In this document: positions 33,701 to 47,800 of the stretch, piece after piece
Numbering within the stretch: the stretch's first letter is position 1
Layout of the letters: every line of letters starts with the position of its first letter
NCBI GenBank assembly: GCA_963969365.1
Contig: OZ017757.1
Coordinates: 1,302,001 to 1,366,000 of the forward strand
From: Asterochloris sp. CNOR1
Taxonomy: Eukaryota; Chlorophyta; Trebouxiophyceae; Trebouxiales; Trebouxiaceae
Length of the DNA: 64,000 nt
Direction of reading: 5' to 3'
Notes under the pieces: generated by a model
The model's input: the letters and a program-made list of their open reading frames with translations, nothing else
Told to the model about the DNA's origin: nothing
Databases searched by the model: none
Made by a program: the position numbers and the translations under genes

Positions 33701-36700
33701 GACGACTCACAGGTCAACTCTGTTTGCACCCTCTATCTCTGCAAGCCCTCAGGGTTGATCTGGCTTGAGGTTTTGGGCAACTGCATAAAGGACACCGCGC
33801 TGGGCCGCCGGGGTCTGTATCTCTTTCAATGTCTTGATTGTGCAGCACATTTTGGGCGTGACTGGGCACTCAAGCTGAGCATGGTGGCTCGACTCAGTTG
33901 TCTGTCGCTTGAGCTGAGTGCTGCGCAACCTTTGCTAGCACAGTGTGTGCCAGGCAAGCTGGTGCTGCACAGAAATCAGCCTCAATGCAAAGCTCACTGC
34001 CTTGGGCCCTTTGCAACTTCACACCTGCAGGGTCAGGTGGGTGCAGGCTTAGGTCAAAGCCAGCTTCAATTTCACGCTTGCTTTTCATGTCATGGCCAGC
34101 TCAAGTGCACACACCTGATGCATGTCATATCTGTCTTGCAGATGGATGAGGAGGACCGGTACAGCTCTGTGGCAAGGCAGGGGAGGGTTCCCCACCAAAC
34201 ACCGGCTTTGTACCAGGCAGTTGCAGCTGGCCGCCAGCCCAGCATGCGGCAGCAGCGGCCACAGGGCAGTCCAGGTGCGGCAAGATAATGTGTGTGTCTT
34301 TGCATCGTGCACCTGACAGCAGTGTTTTATGTTTCAGCTTGTGTAGGGCAGTGCAGGCATGCTGGATGGAGATGTGTGTACTCTGCACACTGCACCCTCA
34401 CAGCGGTCAGCTGGCTTTCCCAGTGAGGGCAGGGCAGTGCAATCGCAGTTGGTTGCTGTGTGTGTCTTGGCCATGCACCCGGCATGCACCACATGTTGAG
34501 GGCAGGCTGGGGATGAATGCCTCAGGCACACTTGCGGCGCTGCCCCTATACTCAAGGGCTCCCTGGGCAGACAGGCTGGAAAACTTGTACCTTATTGTGC
34601 CATTGATCTTGGCAAGAGGTGCAGGGTCTTTGGCACCTCAGCAGCTTGGCGCACATGCAGGCTCTGCCCTGATATCCTGCTTGTCCTCATTGCAAAAGGG
34701 TGTCAGCCTGTCTATGAAAAGAAGAAGAAGGTGCAGGAGTCTCAACAAGGCAGTTTTCGCCCCAGGATGGATGCACAAGTGCGGCCTGCCCTCTTTTACT
34801 GTTTGTGCATGAGGCAAACATGACAGCGTGACCTTAGCTGCATTGTTGCAGGGGGTCCAGGGCTGTCGCTGCATCAGGAGGGCTGCTGTGACACCTGCAT
34901 TGAAAGATGCTTTTCATCTGTGCATGACCTATCTGTCTGGTGCAGGGGGCCCAGCAGGGCAGTCACCGCATCAGGGAGTGCTGCACAGGCAGCTGCAGGA
35001 GCAGGATGCGAGAGGGATTGGGGTTGGGGGGCCGCCAGGGGGTGCAGGGCCTGCAGGGGGCCAAGCGGACGGCAGGCCTGCCGGATCTGCCTGGAGCAAT
35101 GCTGGGCAGAGCGTGGCGGCTGTGTCGGGGGCGAGCAGGTAGGCTGTGTGGACAGCACATCACTTGCAGGGAGAGCAAATGGCTCCTTTCCAAGCCTATG
35201 CCAGAGGCGACTCTGGGCAGAGCATGGCGGCCTGTCAGAGGCAAGCAGGCCGGCTGTATGCGCTGGCAGGGCAAGCCTGTGGCTGCTCATGGCCCACAGG
35301 GCATGCAGGTCAGCAGCGTGTGATGGCTGGTGGGGCACATCTTGGGATTTTTATCGGCCCATGCCTCCAGGAATAAGTACCAGGCTGTGCCCTACGCATA
35401 CAAATAGCAGTTTGGGTCGTTGTGCTAGAAGTGCAGGGGCCGTTATTATCACGGCTTGTTGATGGGTTTACTGCAGCTTGACACATTACTTGCAGCAGAA
35501 CCAATCAGGCAGCTGTAATGACGAGCTCCCAGCTTTATGACTGTGGTTAGTGAGCTTGCCTGTTGTTGTATATCCAAACATGGTGTCTGTAGGTGGGTGC
35601 AGCCTGGATCAACAGCATTGGCCATCTGGAGAAGAGATGTTTGGTGGCTGTTGCAGCGTTGAGTGGGAGAATTTAGGACCTGCAGCAAATTTCTGCCATC
35701 CTTCACATTGACAATGCTGAGCTGCAGCTCATTGACGTGCAGGTTGCACGGGCCAATGCCAGGAGTGTAATAGCAGCCTGGCGGGCACTCTTAGCTTGAA
35801 AGCTGTTGCCAGACTTTGTTGAGCATATAAACTCCACAGCTTTGGCCACAGGGGTCGGAGCGAGGAGCGCTCCAGCAGTGTGGCAGGCAGGGCAGACAGC
35901 TCAGCTGCCCCCTCCAGCTCAGCGCCAGTTGCCATCGACACGCGGGCAGAGCTCAACCGCATCACAGGCCAGAAGAAGGACCGCTCCTCCCCTTACGGGA
36001 CTCCCAAAAACTTCAAGTCCCCCCTGTCCTCTAGCCCCCTGGTCAACGATGCTGCTGCCATGGAGGCACTGGCGCTGGAGATGGCCCTGCCTAAGTGAGC
36101 TGCCTTTCATGCCTGTGGGGTGCCATACCCTGACCAGTGCTGCTGTCCTGGCAGCAGTATCAAGCACTCACATCGCGCAGCCACAGCATGCCTTGCGCCT
36201 GTGCTGCGAGCGCTGAAGCGGGAGGCCCTGCCCAACTGAGCTGCGTTGCTGGCCATGTCTGCCTTTGGGCAGGCAAAGCCTGGCCTCTGCTGCTGTTTCA
36301 GTGCCAAGTTAGCAATTGTCTGGGCACTCTGGTGGCCGTGCTTGGAAGTGCATGGATATAGGGTTATTGGGGGATGTTTCTGCCTTAGCAAAGTCTACAG
36401 ATGGGCAGAGCCTGGCCTGTTGCTGTCAGGGATGGTCCACTCAGCAGGGGAACATCTGTATGACATGCAGCTGGGCTTTGTGGCTGGTGGCACATTTTGG
36501 AGTGGCAGCGGGCTCGAGGTGCTTGTCTGGCCCAGGGGTGTATTCCATAAACAGCTTTTGGCATGAAACAGCTGAGGCAGAGTCCCTGTTAGAAGTCGAC
36601 TGCGATGTCTACATGGAGCTTAATTCTAGAATGCCTCATCTTGACTTTAGAAGACCTGTGTGCTGCTCATCGTGCTGTGGGGCCATGTATCAAGAGCAGC

Positions 36701-39700
36701 TGGTGTTTGGCTAAGGGTCAATGTGCACAGGTGTGACGCTTCCAGCACAGAGCTTACAGCTGGTGGGCTCACAGCAATGTTGCCGCCGCTGCTGATAACA
36801 CGGCATTTCAGCCTTTGCGTCCCACCTGGCCTGCTGTGGCAACTTGATAGCTTGTGCAGATCAGCTTTCAGCAATGTTTCAAGCGCTTCTCTGTTTGCCT
36901 GCGCAGGGTTGACCCCAATGTCCGCAAGGCTTTTGCCGAATTCAAACGCCAAAACCCCAGGTGAAGCCCCTCCCTGCTCATATGCCAGCAAGCCAGCTGC
37001 TGCAGCTGCACCTGTTGGCAGCTGCTGGCCCCTCTGTGCAGAGGAGCGTCAGCCTGCCGCATATACATGCCAGGCTGTCCACGGCTACCTCTACCCATGT
37101 AGCGCGCTGCTGCTTCCTCATCATTCGGCAGCTGGCAAGAGCATGATGCAGTCCTGGCACCAAGCAGTGATGGGGCAGAGTGGTCTGGTCCTGTCGGATG
37201 CAGGATGTCTCCAGGCAGGATGTCTCCAGAGGCACCTGCAAATGTGCCTTTGCATGTGGGATTATGTCTCACACCACTGCGGCCTGCAGAATGCCCCCGA
37301 ACAGCCAGTCCAACTCTGACGCGTCCATGCCTGAGGCCAGTGACATCCTGCGTTCTGAGGGGAGTGAGCGAAGTCTGGCCAGCCTGGCCAATCAGTCTCT
37401 TAAGGCCGAAGCAGGGGCAGGGGTGGGAGCCAGCAAGGCACCCACAGGTCAGTGGCTGGCAACACGTCTTGCCCATGGCTGTTCAAGCAGCCTCTGAGAA
37501 GTCTGAGGCTGTCTCCAGCCACCAAAGGACCCCGCATCATGTCTTACTCCCAGCGTAACGCCTGTCCGCCAAAGCTTAAGGGTGCTGCGCTCGCCTGGGG
37601 CTACATGCTGCTGTCTGCAAATCGGTCTCGTGCTCAATTGTTCTGGATTTCTGTTGGCCATGTGGTGTGCTGCCACACTGAGTGCTGCCTCCTGCATATA
37701 AGCGGTGTGCCTCAGCAGCTTTTACAAGGGCGTTGCTCCCAGCTGAGGCTGACGCCTGCACGGCATGCCCTCTGAGACTTGCTGACACTCCTTTGCCCTG
37801 TGAGGCAGCCATGATGACTGTCGCTGCAGGTGCTAAGCTGCAGGCTCCACCGGGCCCAGATGGTTTGATGCCTGGCACAGATGCCAGCAGCAAATTGGCC
37901 CACCTGGCACTGGCTGGTGCTGCTCCCAGCAATGCAGCTGCCGCGCCCACAGTTGCACAGCCCGAGCCCCAAGGTGAGTGCCCTTCTGCTCTTGCCCCGT
38001 CTCTACTGGTGGAGGTGGGGCCCCAGCTTCCAGAGCTGCTGGCGCTCAGCAGGCTCTTGTGCAGCATGCTTGGGGCAAAATCTCATGCAGCTAGTTTCTC
38101 GATAGCTGACCCTGTAGATCTGTGGTGCATATGGCTAAATTCTCAGTGTCTCCTGTCTGCAGCCTCTCTTCTTCAGCCGACCCTGTAAATCTGTTGTGCA
38201 CATGGCTAAACTCTCAACGTCTCCTGCCTGCAGCCTCTCTGCCTGCATCGCCTGCACCGTCAGCCAGCAAGCTGAACCCCATGGCCAAGGAGTTCAAGAT
38301 GAACATCAATGCCCGCGAGTTCCGGCCAGCTTCCAGAGCGTCCGCCCCCGTCACGCCTGCTCGGGGCAGCACGCCAGCGCCAGCCAGCGCCGCGGCGCCA
38401 CCGCATGCAGGCCTGGACCGCAAGGCCTCTGGGGCAGGGTATTTGGAGGGTGAGCCTGCCTGCCAGCCAGTGGGCTGCGTTGTTGGATTGAGAGTGAGCT
38501 CACTGCAGCACTGTGTTTGACTAAAGCTGAGACTCTGGAGCACATGGCTCTGGGTACACGACTGAAATACCTGCCCAGGCCCCTCCAGGAGCCATGCCCC
38601 TTTGTAGCCGCTTCAGCTTCACCGATGTGCTTGGAGCTTGACACACAAGGGCTAGCATCAGCCAGGCCCCGCACTATGCTCCTGCTTGCATGGCACTCAG
38701 CGTTTCTTGTGACCTGCAGGGCAGGGCTATCAGGGGCCTGTACATCATATGCAGCGCATGTACAAGAGGCCTCCAGTTGCCTCTGCTTGCGAATGTTGAG
38801 CCAAGGTCGTCATCTGCAGGCCGGGGATCACAGGGGCCTGCACACCACCACAGTACCGGCAGTGGCCCGCGGCGGCAGCCCTACCAGATGCCAGCTGAGC
38901 ACCCGCAGTCGCACCTGGGGGCCCCACGTGGCTCGGGGGGAGCTGGGGGCGCTGGGGGCGCCCCTGTGGGCATGCAGGGCAGCATGCCGCTGGTGCTGGT
39001 GTCGGGGCAGCAGCAGCAGTCATTGGCCATGGGGCAGATGCAGCCGGGCATGGCCATGCCAATGCAGATGCCGGGGCAGGGCATGCCTGGAGGCTACCTC
39101 ATCCCAGGCATGATGCCTGGGATGATGGCTGGCATGATGCCAGGCATGATCGGCCCAGGTGCGCAGTGCCTGGGCTTGTGCAGTACGTTTTGCTGTGTGT
39201 CCTGGGTTGGAAACACACTGGGGATGTTGCCAGGCATGATGAGTCCATATGTCCTGAGGACTCCAAAGGAAGCGCTGTAGGTTACATGCCTCCAGTCGTA
39301 CGCTTGCAGGACCCACCACTGCTGCCAGCGCTTGCTGTGTTTCATTGCCTTGGCACCACCTTGGTGTGTGACATCAACTAGCTGATTGATGCTGCACACA
39401 CAGTATGATGCCAGGCATGATGGATTCTGATACATAGTGCTGGGAGCGTGGCACCGACATAATGAGTTTATAAGGTGCACCCAGGTCATCCAGCAGGCAT
39501 GCATGCTGAGTGGTTGAGGGCGATGCCCAGAGTGAGGGGCAGCTTGCAAATGCGGCAACCCCTCTGCCTTGACATCTGCCTTGTTCTGCCTGCCATGCTT
39601 TCACAGCATACACAGCTGCTCTGGCCAGCTGGGGCAGTGCCTGATGTAGCCCTTTTCATGAGGCTTGCAGCTGTCTGCAGCACATCACCTTCTGCTGTAT

Positions 39701-40009
39701 GTCGCTGTAGGCTCCCCACAGCATATGTTGCCGTTCATCCAAGGGCAGCCACGCCCGTTTCCCCAGCAGATGCCTTACGGCATCATGCCCGGCCCCTATG
39801 GCATGATGTACCCCCAGCTAGGCATCATAGGGCAGGGACCTGCTGGCGCGCGGCCCATGATGCCGATGATGGGCATGCCTCAGATGGGGATAAGCCAGGC
39901 CATGTCAGACCATGGCGGCATGGATCGCCGCAACAGCAGCAGCAGCGACCTGAGCCATGGGCGACACATGGGGGGCCGCAGGCAACAGCAGCAGCAGTTT
40001 CAACAGTGA
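30751..40009 (+). CDS. ATXN2: Ataxin-2 family protein (Lsm, LsmAD, PAM2), plant CID3/CID4-like
   Basis: RNA-binding regulator of translation and stress granules that binds poly(A)-binding protein. Exons: 30751-31005, 31570-31704, 32037-32179, 33230-33439, 33598-33712, 34142-34274, 34946-35138, 35852-36094, 36907-36960, 37290-37447, 37830-37973, 38234-38449, 38820-39158, 39711-40009; 878 residues, phases consistent. Lsm domain about 70-115 (IGTAIEVQVRNGTRYEGILS); LsmAD about 220-285 (WDQFATNQQMFGVQSSF, EDLYTTKLDP, ARIAAEIEG); PAM2 near 605-618 (SKLNPMAKEF). The C-terminus is Met/Gly/Pro/Gln-rich (repeated PGMM) and ends in a Gln run, a likely disordered, condensate-prone tail. The ATG was chosen because the frame upstream has only a TTG. 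TGTAA lies 39 nt past the stop. Least certain is the 3' end of exon 6. Confidence 0.92.
32090..32460 (+). repeat. Echo copies of ataxin-2 exon 3 end
   Basis: The exon 3 end (GGGCCCTTGCAGGACCTGCA, then CACAGATGCAGCCATTGCCC and GGGGCGCACAGGGTAAGC) recurs near 32380-32445 (TGGCCCTTGCAGGCCCTGCA, then CACTGATGCAGCCACAGCCA and GGGCCGCACAGATGG). A shorter, more decayed copy is near 32280-32320. Both are in intron 3. Confidence 0.9.
32212..32234 (+). repeat. Poly-G tract in ataxin-2 intron 3
   Basis: Eight G, one C, then fourteen G, followed by TGG. Strong quadruplex-forming potential on the RNA-sense strand, located 33 bp after the exon 3 donor and next to the exon 3 echoes. Homopolymer length may be affected by sequencing error. 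Confidence 0.85.
33105..33300 (+). repeat. Upstream echo of ataxin-2 exon 4 start
   Basis: The exon 4 acceptor and first codons (CTGCAGGCTGGAGGGG, GGGTGCCTGACGAAGCTCCT, GGATCTGAGCC) are preceded at 33109-33175 by CTGCAGGTCGAAAGGG, GGGTGCCTGACAGTGCTGCA and GGACCTGAGCA. Confidence 0.8.
35098..35262 (+). repeat. Echo of ataxin-2 exon 7 end
   Basis: The exon 7 end (CTGGGCAGAGCGTGGCGGCT, GGCGAGCAGGTAGGCTGT) recurs at about 35212-35262 (CTGGGCAGAGCATGGCGGCC, GGCAAGCAGGCCGGCTGT). The donor GT is lost in the copy. Confidence 0.85.
36060..36258 (+). repeat. Echo of ataxin-2 exon 8 end
   Basis: The exon 8 end (GGCCCTGCCTAAGTGAGCTG, preceded by GGCGCTGGAGAT) recurs near 36210-36258 (GGCCCTGCCCAACTGAGCTG, preceded by AGCGCTGAAGCG). 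The donor GT is mutated in the copy. Confidence 0.8.
38095..38240 (+). repeat. Tandem 70-bp duplicate of ataxin-2 intron 11 acceptor
   Basis: CTGACCCTGTAGATCTGTGG through TGTCTGCAGCCTCTCTTC is followed directly by CCGACCCTGTAAATCTGTTG through TGCCTGCAGCCTCTCTGC. Two near-identical acceptors lie about 70 bp apart; the second joins exon 12 in the right phase. Confidence 0.9.
38710..38850 (+). repeat. Upstream echo of ataxin-2 exon 13 start
   Basis: CTGCAGGGCAGGGCTATCAG then GGGCCTGTACATCAT (38716) mirrors the true exon start CTGCAGGCCGGGGATCACAG then GGGCCTGCACACCAC (38814). The copy reaches an in-frame stop if read through. Confidence 0.8.
39095..39430 (+). repeat. Echoes of ataxin-2 exon 13 end
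   Basis: The exon ends with repeated GATGCCAGGCATGAT-type units; similar blocks recur in the next intron near 39225-39243 and 39407-39424 (TGCCAGGCATGATGAG, TGCCAGGCATGATGG). Confidence 0.6.
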
Positions 40010-40712
40010 CGGCTCACCTGCCCACCAGACCTATGACACTTTGACCATGTAAAGCCTCAGTGGCTTGCTCATATGCATTGACTTGGCTCACTAAGGCCTT
40101 CCAGGACTTGCTTCCCGCAACTCCTGAAACTGCATGATTCGGCCAGGCACATCTGGCCAGCAGGCTCATGCTTGCCATGCAGCCTTCACAGATGGCGAGG
40201 TGAGAGCCTGAAGCCCCTGCCTTCAGCACACCTGGTTTCTTTCTCCAAGGGGCCTGGCCTTACCACACCTTCCAGACTTGAAGCATGAGAGCTGCAACCC
40301 CCGTGCCAAGGCTGGGCTTAGGCATTGCCAGCAGCCATCTCACATCCCTGTTCTGCAGTCTGTCAGGCCAGCCTGAACAGACGGGTGTGCAGCCTCATGT
40401 GCCCTCTCTTATGCATGTCCAGCCACTTACAAGTAGGAAAACAGCCTGAAGTGCTTAGTATGGAAAACAAATGGGCACGAGACATCAGCCGGCAACAGTC
40501 ACTGAGCCTCTGCCTGGCCCAGGGTGCCACTTGCTTTCCAGGGATATTGCATCAAAGACCTCTGATTCCGTTGTCTGCTGTTCCGTTGTGCTGCAAAGGT
40601 CCTCGCTGCCAGCAGCACAGAACAATAGGAGTGCCTGCGTGTGCTGCCAGTTTTGCCTGCTATCTCTTTGCCAGCGTTCAGTTCCTCTCAAAGCAGCCAG
40701 AGGACTGCACGC
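40010..40712. other. Intergenic: ataxin-2 3' UTR and UBC13 upstream region
   Basis: Contains the TGTAA signal at 40048-40052. I see no exon with family support in the rest. Confidence 0.6.
40048..40052 (+). terminator. Poly(A) signal TGTAA, ataxin-2
   Basis: TGTAA 39 nt after the TGA at 40007-40009, the normal chlorophyte position. Confidence 0.65.
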
Positions 40713-43325
<2,613 letters not shown>

Positions 43326-43468
43326 CATGTTGCTAAGCACCAGTGCTCCCCACTCAAAGCGCAGCCTGTAGATTGACACGAAGTCAGTGGTCTGCTTTGT
43401 TAAATGCCTGCCAGCTCCCAACTCGTGTGCACATGGAAGGCCACAATTAAAGGTTTTGCCCCCTCAAC

Positions 43469-43473
43469 TGTAA
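43469..43473 (+). terminator. Poly(A) signal TGTAA, UBC13
   Basis: TGTAA 144 nt past the UBC13 stop and before the next gene. Confidence 0.5.
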
Positions 43474-43728
43474 CACCAGCAGCATGAATACAGCAGACTA
43501 TGAAGTGCTGTGCCTGTGCCATGAAGAAACACTGGAATGGGCTCACACCATCTGGCTTTGCGTTTCGAATCCAACCCCACCAAAACCCCAGCTCTTGCTG
43601 CCCTCTCACAAGCGGCAGCCCTTCTAAGGCACACAACGACCACTTTGAAAGGTGAACTTTCTGTGCTTTCCAGTGTAGATGCTCATGCTTTGCGCATGAT
43701 CAGCTGAGGCTGTTGCAGACTATAAGTA

Positions 43729-44428
43729 ATGGCTGGAGGGCATGGGCCCCCCTCGGGTGGCTGGCCAGGCTATCCACCAGGTAGGCTCTTACCTGCAAAG
43801 AGCGACCAATGCTCCCGTTCAGCCTCTAAAGTAAAGTTGTGATACTGCTGGCTGGCAGTAGGAGACAGCAGCCTGCTGACAATTACCTGTGACGCAGGGG
43901 TGTGGTCGCCTGCTGGGGGATGGTACTGTGACCCCGTCCACTGGAAACGCAACACAATGTTCGCCTTTGGGTGGGCCCCTTGCTACCTGCTTGTCTGCCT
44001 GTCTCAGCCTTGGCTGCACCCTGATTACGTGAGTTGGCGATCTGGAAGAGCTGCGCACATACCCCTGCTGGAGATATATTGTGTGACTGTAGCCAGACTT
44101 GATGTGAGCAGGCTGGATGTGTAAGTGGAGATCCTGTGCTGCAGGGCCGTATTCGTGATGGGGTACTACATATTCCAAAAGTCTGCTCAGCTCGAGGTAC
44201 GCTGCTCTACTCTGTGCCTGGCAGTGCAGAGCTAGTGCTGTGACCGCTCTTTGCCAGCACTAGCCATCTGCATGTTGATGCTGCCAGGGATCCTTGCCTT
44301 GCACAGTGACAGTCATGCTATGGGTGCTGCAGCAACGCCCAATTGCCCCAGTGCGGCCCATCCCTTCACAACTCTGGTGCAACAACTTTGCTGAGCCCAA
44401 CGAAAATGCGCTTGGCGGAAACAACTAG
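43729..44428 (+). CDS. Small single-span membrane protein, complex I accessory subunit-like (tentative)
   Basis: Four short exons, 43729-43780, 43898-43970, 44145-44196 and 44333-44428, give a 90-residue protein with phases 1, 2, 0. It begins MAGGHGPPSGGWPGYPP, continues GGWYCDPVHWKRNTMFAFGA, has one membrane span (MFAFGAVFVMGYYIF), and ends with EQRPIAPVRPIPSQLWCNNF plus a short polar tail. The layout of a HWKRN block, one span, then EQRP-x-x-P-x-RPIPSQ resembles small plant mitochondrial complex I accessory subunits as I remember them; I cannot name the subunit. TGTAA 44 nt after the stop supports the 3' end. It is too split to show as one long ORF. Confidence 0.72.
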
Positions 44429-44471
44429 GCTGGGCACACCTTTGGACGGACCACACTTGACTTGTACTGCA

Positions 44472-44476
44472 TGTAA
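44472..44476 (+). terminator. Poly(A) signal TGTAA of the small membrane protein gene
   Basis: TGTAA 44 nt after the TAG at 44426-44428. Confidence 0.6.
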
Positions 44477-44827
44477 ATTGGTGAAGTTGAGCTGAAACAG
44501 TAACATGCAAGAGACGATGTACGATGATTGTTACCAGGGTGCAGGAGGTATGCAAGCAGCTGCCAGTGGGGGGCTGCCAACAGAGGACAAGTTCACTTTC
44601 AAAGGTATGCATACTGCCCCAGAGGAGGCCCAGCAATGAGTGTGCATGCTGCTTCTTGAATGAACAGGGCTCCTTCTTTGCTACTAACAAGCGGCTGACG
44701 TGACATTGAGAATGCTGACTCCCACGCTGCTGGTGCTGAAGTGATTGGCGCAGCGGCGCAGCATGCGGGCAGGGTTTCACTGCAGGTGGCACTAAATGCT
44801 GCTGTCTGTGCCAAGTCCAGCACGAGC

Positions 44828-47800
44828 TCATGCTGCAGCGTCAGCATCCTCAACCTTCATGTTGTCACCAGCGTCACGTGGTTGGTCGTCCTGGTCCTGC
44901 ACAGCATCCAGAGCAGAGATCAGCTTTGGCCGAGAGAGGTGGGTGCAGTAGGCTGCGAAAAGGTGACCTAGTCCCAGTCACAAAGCACTGAGCGAACAGA
45001 GCAAGAGGCAGCCAGGCTCACACTGGCAGCTCTGACCACCCCCACAGCATGACCAAGTGTGTGTGATATCTGTATGCGCACAATGTGCCGCCTGTCTTGC
45101 ATTGCACTGCAGTGCTGTGGAGGGGATGCAGATGACACTAGCAACTGCCATCAGTGTGCTGGCCCCTCGGTGCTATTGTGCAGCACCCTGTGTCAATTGC
45201 TGTCTCATGCAGCACAGCGCAGGACCGTTTTGAACAAAATCCACAGTGCACCTCTGGTGTAGGTGTCTGCAGCTCCAGGCCAAGCGCCTGCAACACTGCT
45301 GGCACCCTCCTTGCTAGCAAGCAATTCCTGTTTCTGCGAAGACAAGGCCCCAGGATTCTTGCACATGCCTGCCTGCTGTCTAAACATGGCAGAGAGCTGG
45401 CTGCTGCGATTCACGTGGTAAGCCCAGCAGCGCTTCCACGTACCAGCTTTACATGCCTCCCCAGCACGGCTGGCGCTGCAACACGATGGCACTACAAAGC
45501 GCCCCGCAGCAGCACGCTGAGAAACACATAATCTACAAGACACACCTCCAGGTACAAGCCGAAGTCGGCTGGGCCTTAGCAAACAACGCACCCTGCTGCG
45601 AGCGCACCCTGCTGTCCCTTTGCTGGGCATTGACGCTAATTCTTTGCCTGCAGCACTTCGTTGTGACACCAGGAAATCCCCCTGGCCTGATCCACGTCAG
45701 AGATGGCACCCATGCGACCATGCTGTTGCCACGACATCGCTCCAGCACCCAGCTGTCAGCTGCGCCTCCCCTGTTGCCCTGTTTCACTGCACATGAATCA
45801 GATGTGCTGCCGCCCCCTGATCTCCGCTTTCCCCAGGTCCCCACTCTTTGCTTGCTGCCAGTGACTTGCCTGCATGTCTGAGGTCCACAATGTGAGGTTG
45901 TCGCGCAGCAGCTGCATGATGAGGGTGCTGTCCTTGTACGACTCCTCCCCAAGTGTGTCCAGCTCCGCAATGGCCTCATCAAATGCCTGCAGGCACAGGT
46001 GGGCATCGTGAGGCGCAGCTGCCCAGAGAACTGGGCTGAGTGCAGCGCGGCGTGCTGGCACTGAGGCAAGCCCAGGGCACTGCTGCTGCTTTGAGGATGG
46101 CAGGGATGGCGCATGTGCCCTATGGCCTGCTCCGAAGGCTGGCAAGCGCCAGCACACCTCTCAGCTACCACAGCGCAGCAAGTCTCTGCTGGCGGTCATT
46201 GCAGGCATGCAGGCAGCCTTGCAGGAGGGTGAGCTGCACTGAGCAGGCGCGCTCTGATGCTTGCCTGAAGCAGCTGGGTGAGATGATGCAGCAAAGTGCA
46301 GCAGCAGGTTGCAGGCCACAGGAGCGGCCAGCGCACTGCCCAGAGCTGCCCTTCAGCAGGCTGCCTCGATGCTGCCACCCACTGGCTCTATCAGCTGCTG
46401 CCTCGTACCTGCTTGGCCAGGTGGCAGGCGCGCTCGGGGGAGTTCAAGATCTCGTAGTAGAACACGGAGAAGTTTAGAGCCAGGCCCAGGCGGATGGGAT
46501 GGGTGGGCGCCAGGTCCACCAGAGCAATGTCCTGCAGGGCAGGGACAGCGACCACCTTGGGTAGGGGAGCACAGCATGGTTTCCCTTGCACAGTGGGGGC
46601 TGCCCTGCTGCTGCGTATGGAGGCCAGGTGCCTGCAACATGGGCACAGAAGAGGCAGCCTGTCTGTTTGACGCTGGCATCATGTCCTGCTGACTGGGCAG
46701 GCGATGGGCCAGGGGCAGACTGTGCTGCGTGTCAGGTTGCCCACTGCGATGACCCATCAGGCGCGGGTGGCCACTGCTGGGCGCCAGCAGTGCGGCAGGC
46801 GGGGGCAGCTGTAAGGAGGCCGGGCATGCCAGCTCGTTTGATGACAGCGAGACAGCGAGCTGTGCATGCCTGGATCGCCTGCTGCCATGGACTCAAGGCT
46901 GCGCCAGCTGACTGCTGGCCACCGCGCAGCAGGGGGAAGAAAGGGCCACGCCAACCTGACTGCACTGCACGAAACATGCCTGGCAGGGCAGGGCAGGGCA
47001 GGGCAGGGGCTTGGCCAGAATGGCATGGCGACTTGTCGGGTCAGCATGGCAGCCTGCATGCGTGCCTGCTGCTGGCTGCAGCTCACCGGGCACCTGCAGC
47101 AGTGCACGCTGGGCTGTCCAGCAGTGCCGGGCTGTCACACCCTGCATGCACCAGCAGCAAGGCCTGGGTGGCATCCTGGCCGCATCCTTCTCGCTGCCTG
47201 TGTGCTGCTCCCAACTCATCTGCTGCACACAGGAGCCAGGCACCTGCAACAGGGCGCACCGCTCGATATTGTCAGCAGAGCTGAAGCGACTGGCCCTCAG
47301 CTGTGCAATCCCGCCAGGTGCCTGCAGCAGGGCAGGGGCACATGCTGTCAGGACATGCATCGTCGCCCACTGGCAGCCTTTGGATCAGCAGGATCCGTGG
47401 CCTGCTCACTGCGCACAGTGCCGAGCACCTGCAGCAAGTGACCGGCGTTGTAGATTTGTGCCTGTCCCCCCGCCTCAAGAGAGCTCCAAGGTGCGCCCAG
47501 TTCATTTTCCCCAGTTCGTCTGCTGAGCGGCCAGGACCCTGCAGTGCAGGGCCACAGTGTCCCCCCAGGCTGCTGACACAAACTGCTTGTGTGGTCCAGG
47601 TGGTCCAGACTGCAGGCACCTGCAATCACAGCTCCAGGAAGGTTGAAAGCACACTGTAGTCGTGACCTGCAGTGCGCTCTGAATCTGCACATGCTGTGCA
47701 AGAAGAGCCTGCCAAGCCGCGCCGACTGACGTCCCTCAAGCACCCTGCAGGCAGAGGCGGCTCCTGATGCCGCAGGCCGCTGTCGTGGCAAGCTCTGACC

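Noticed and set aside
38716-38800. Exon-like block before ataxin-2 exon 13
   Set aside because: It has a TGCAG acceptor and a similar start but runs into an in-frame stop; treated as an echo of the real exon start.
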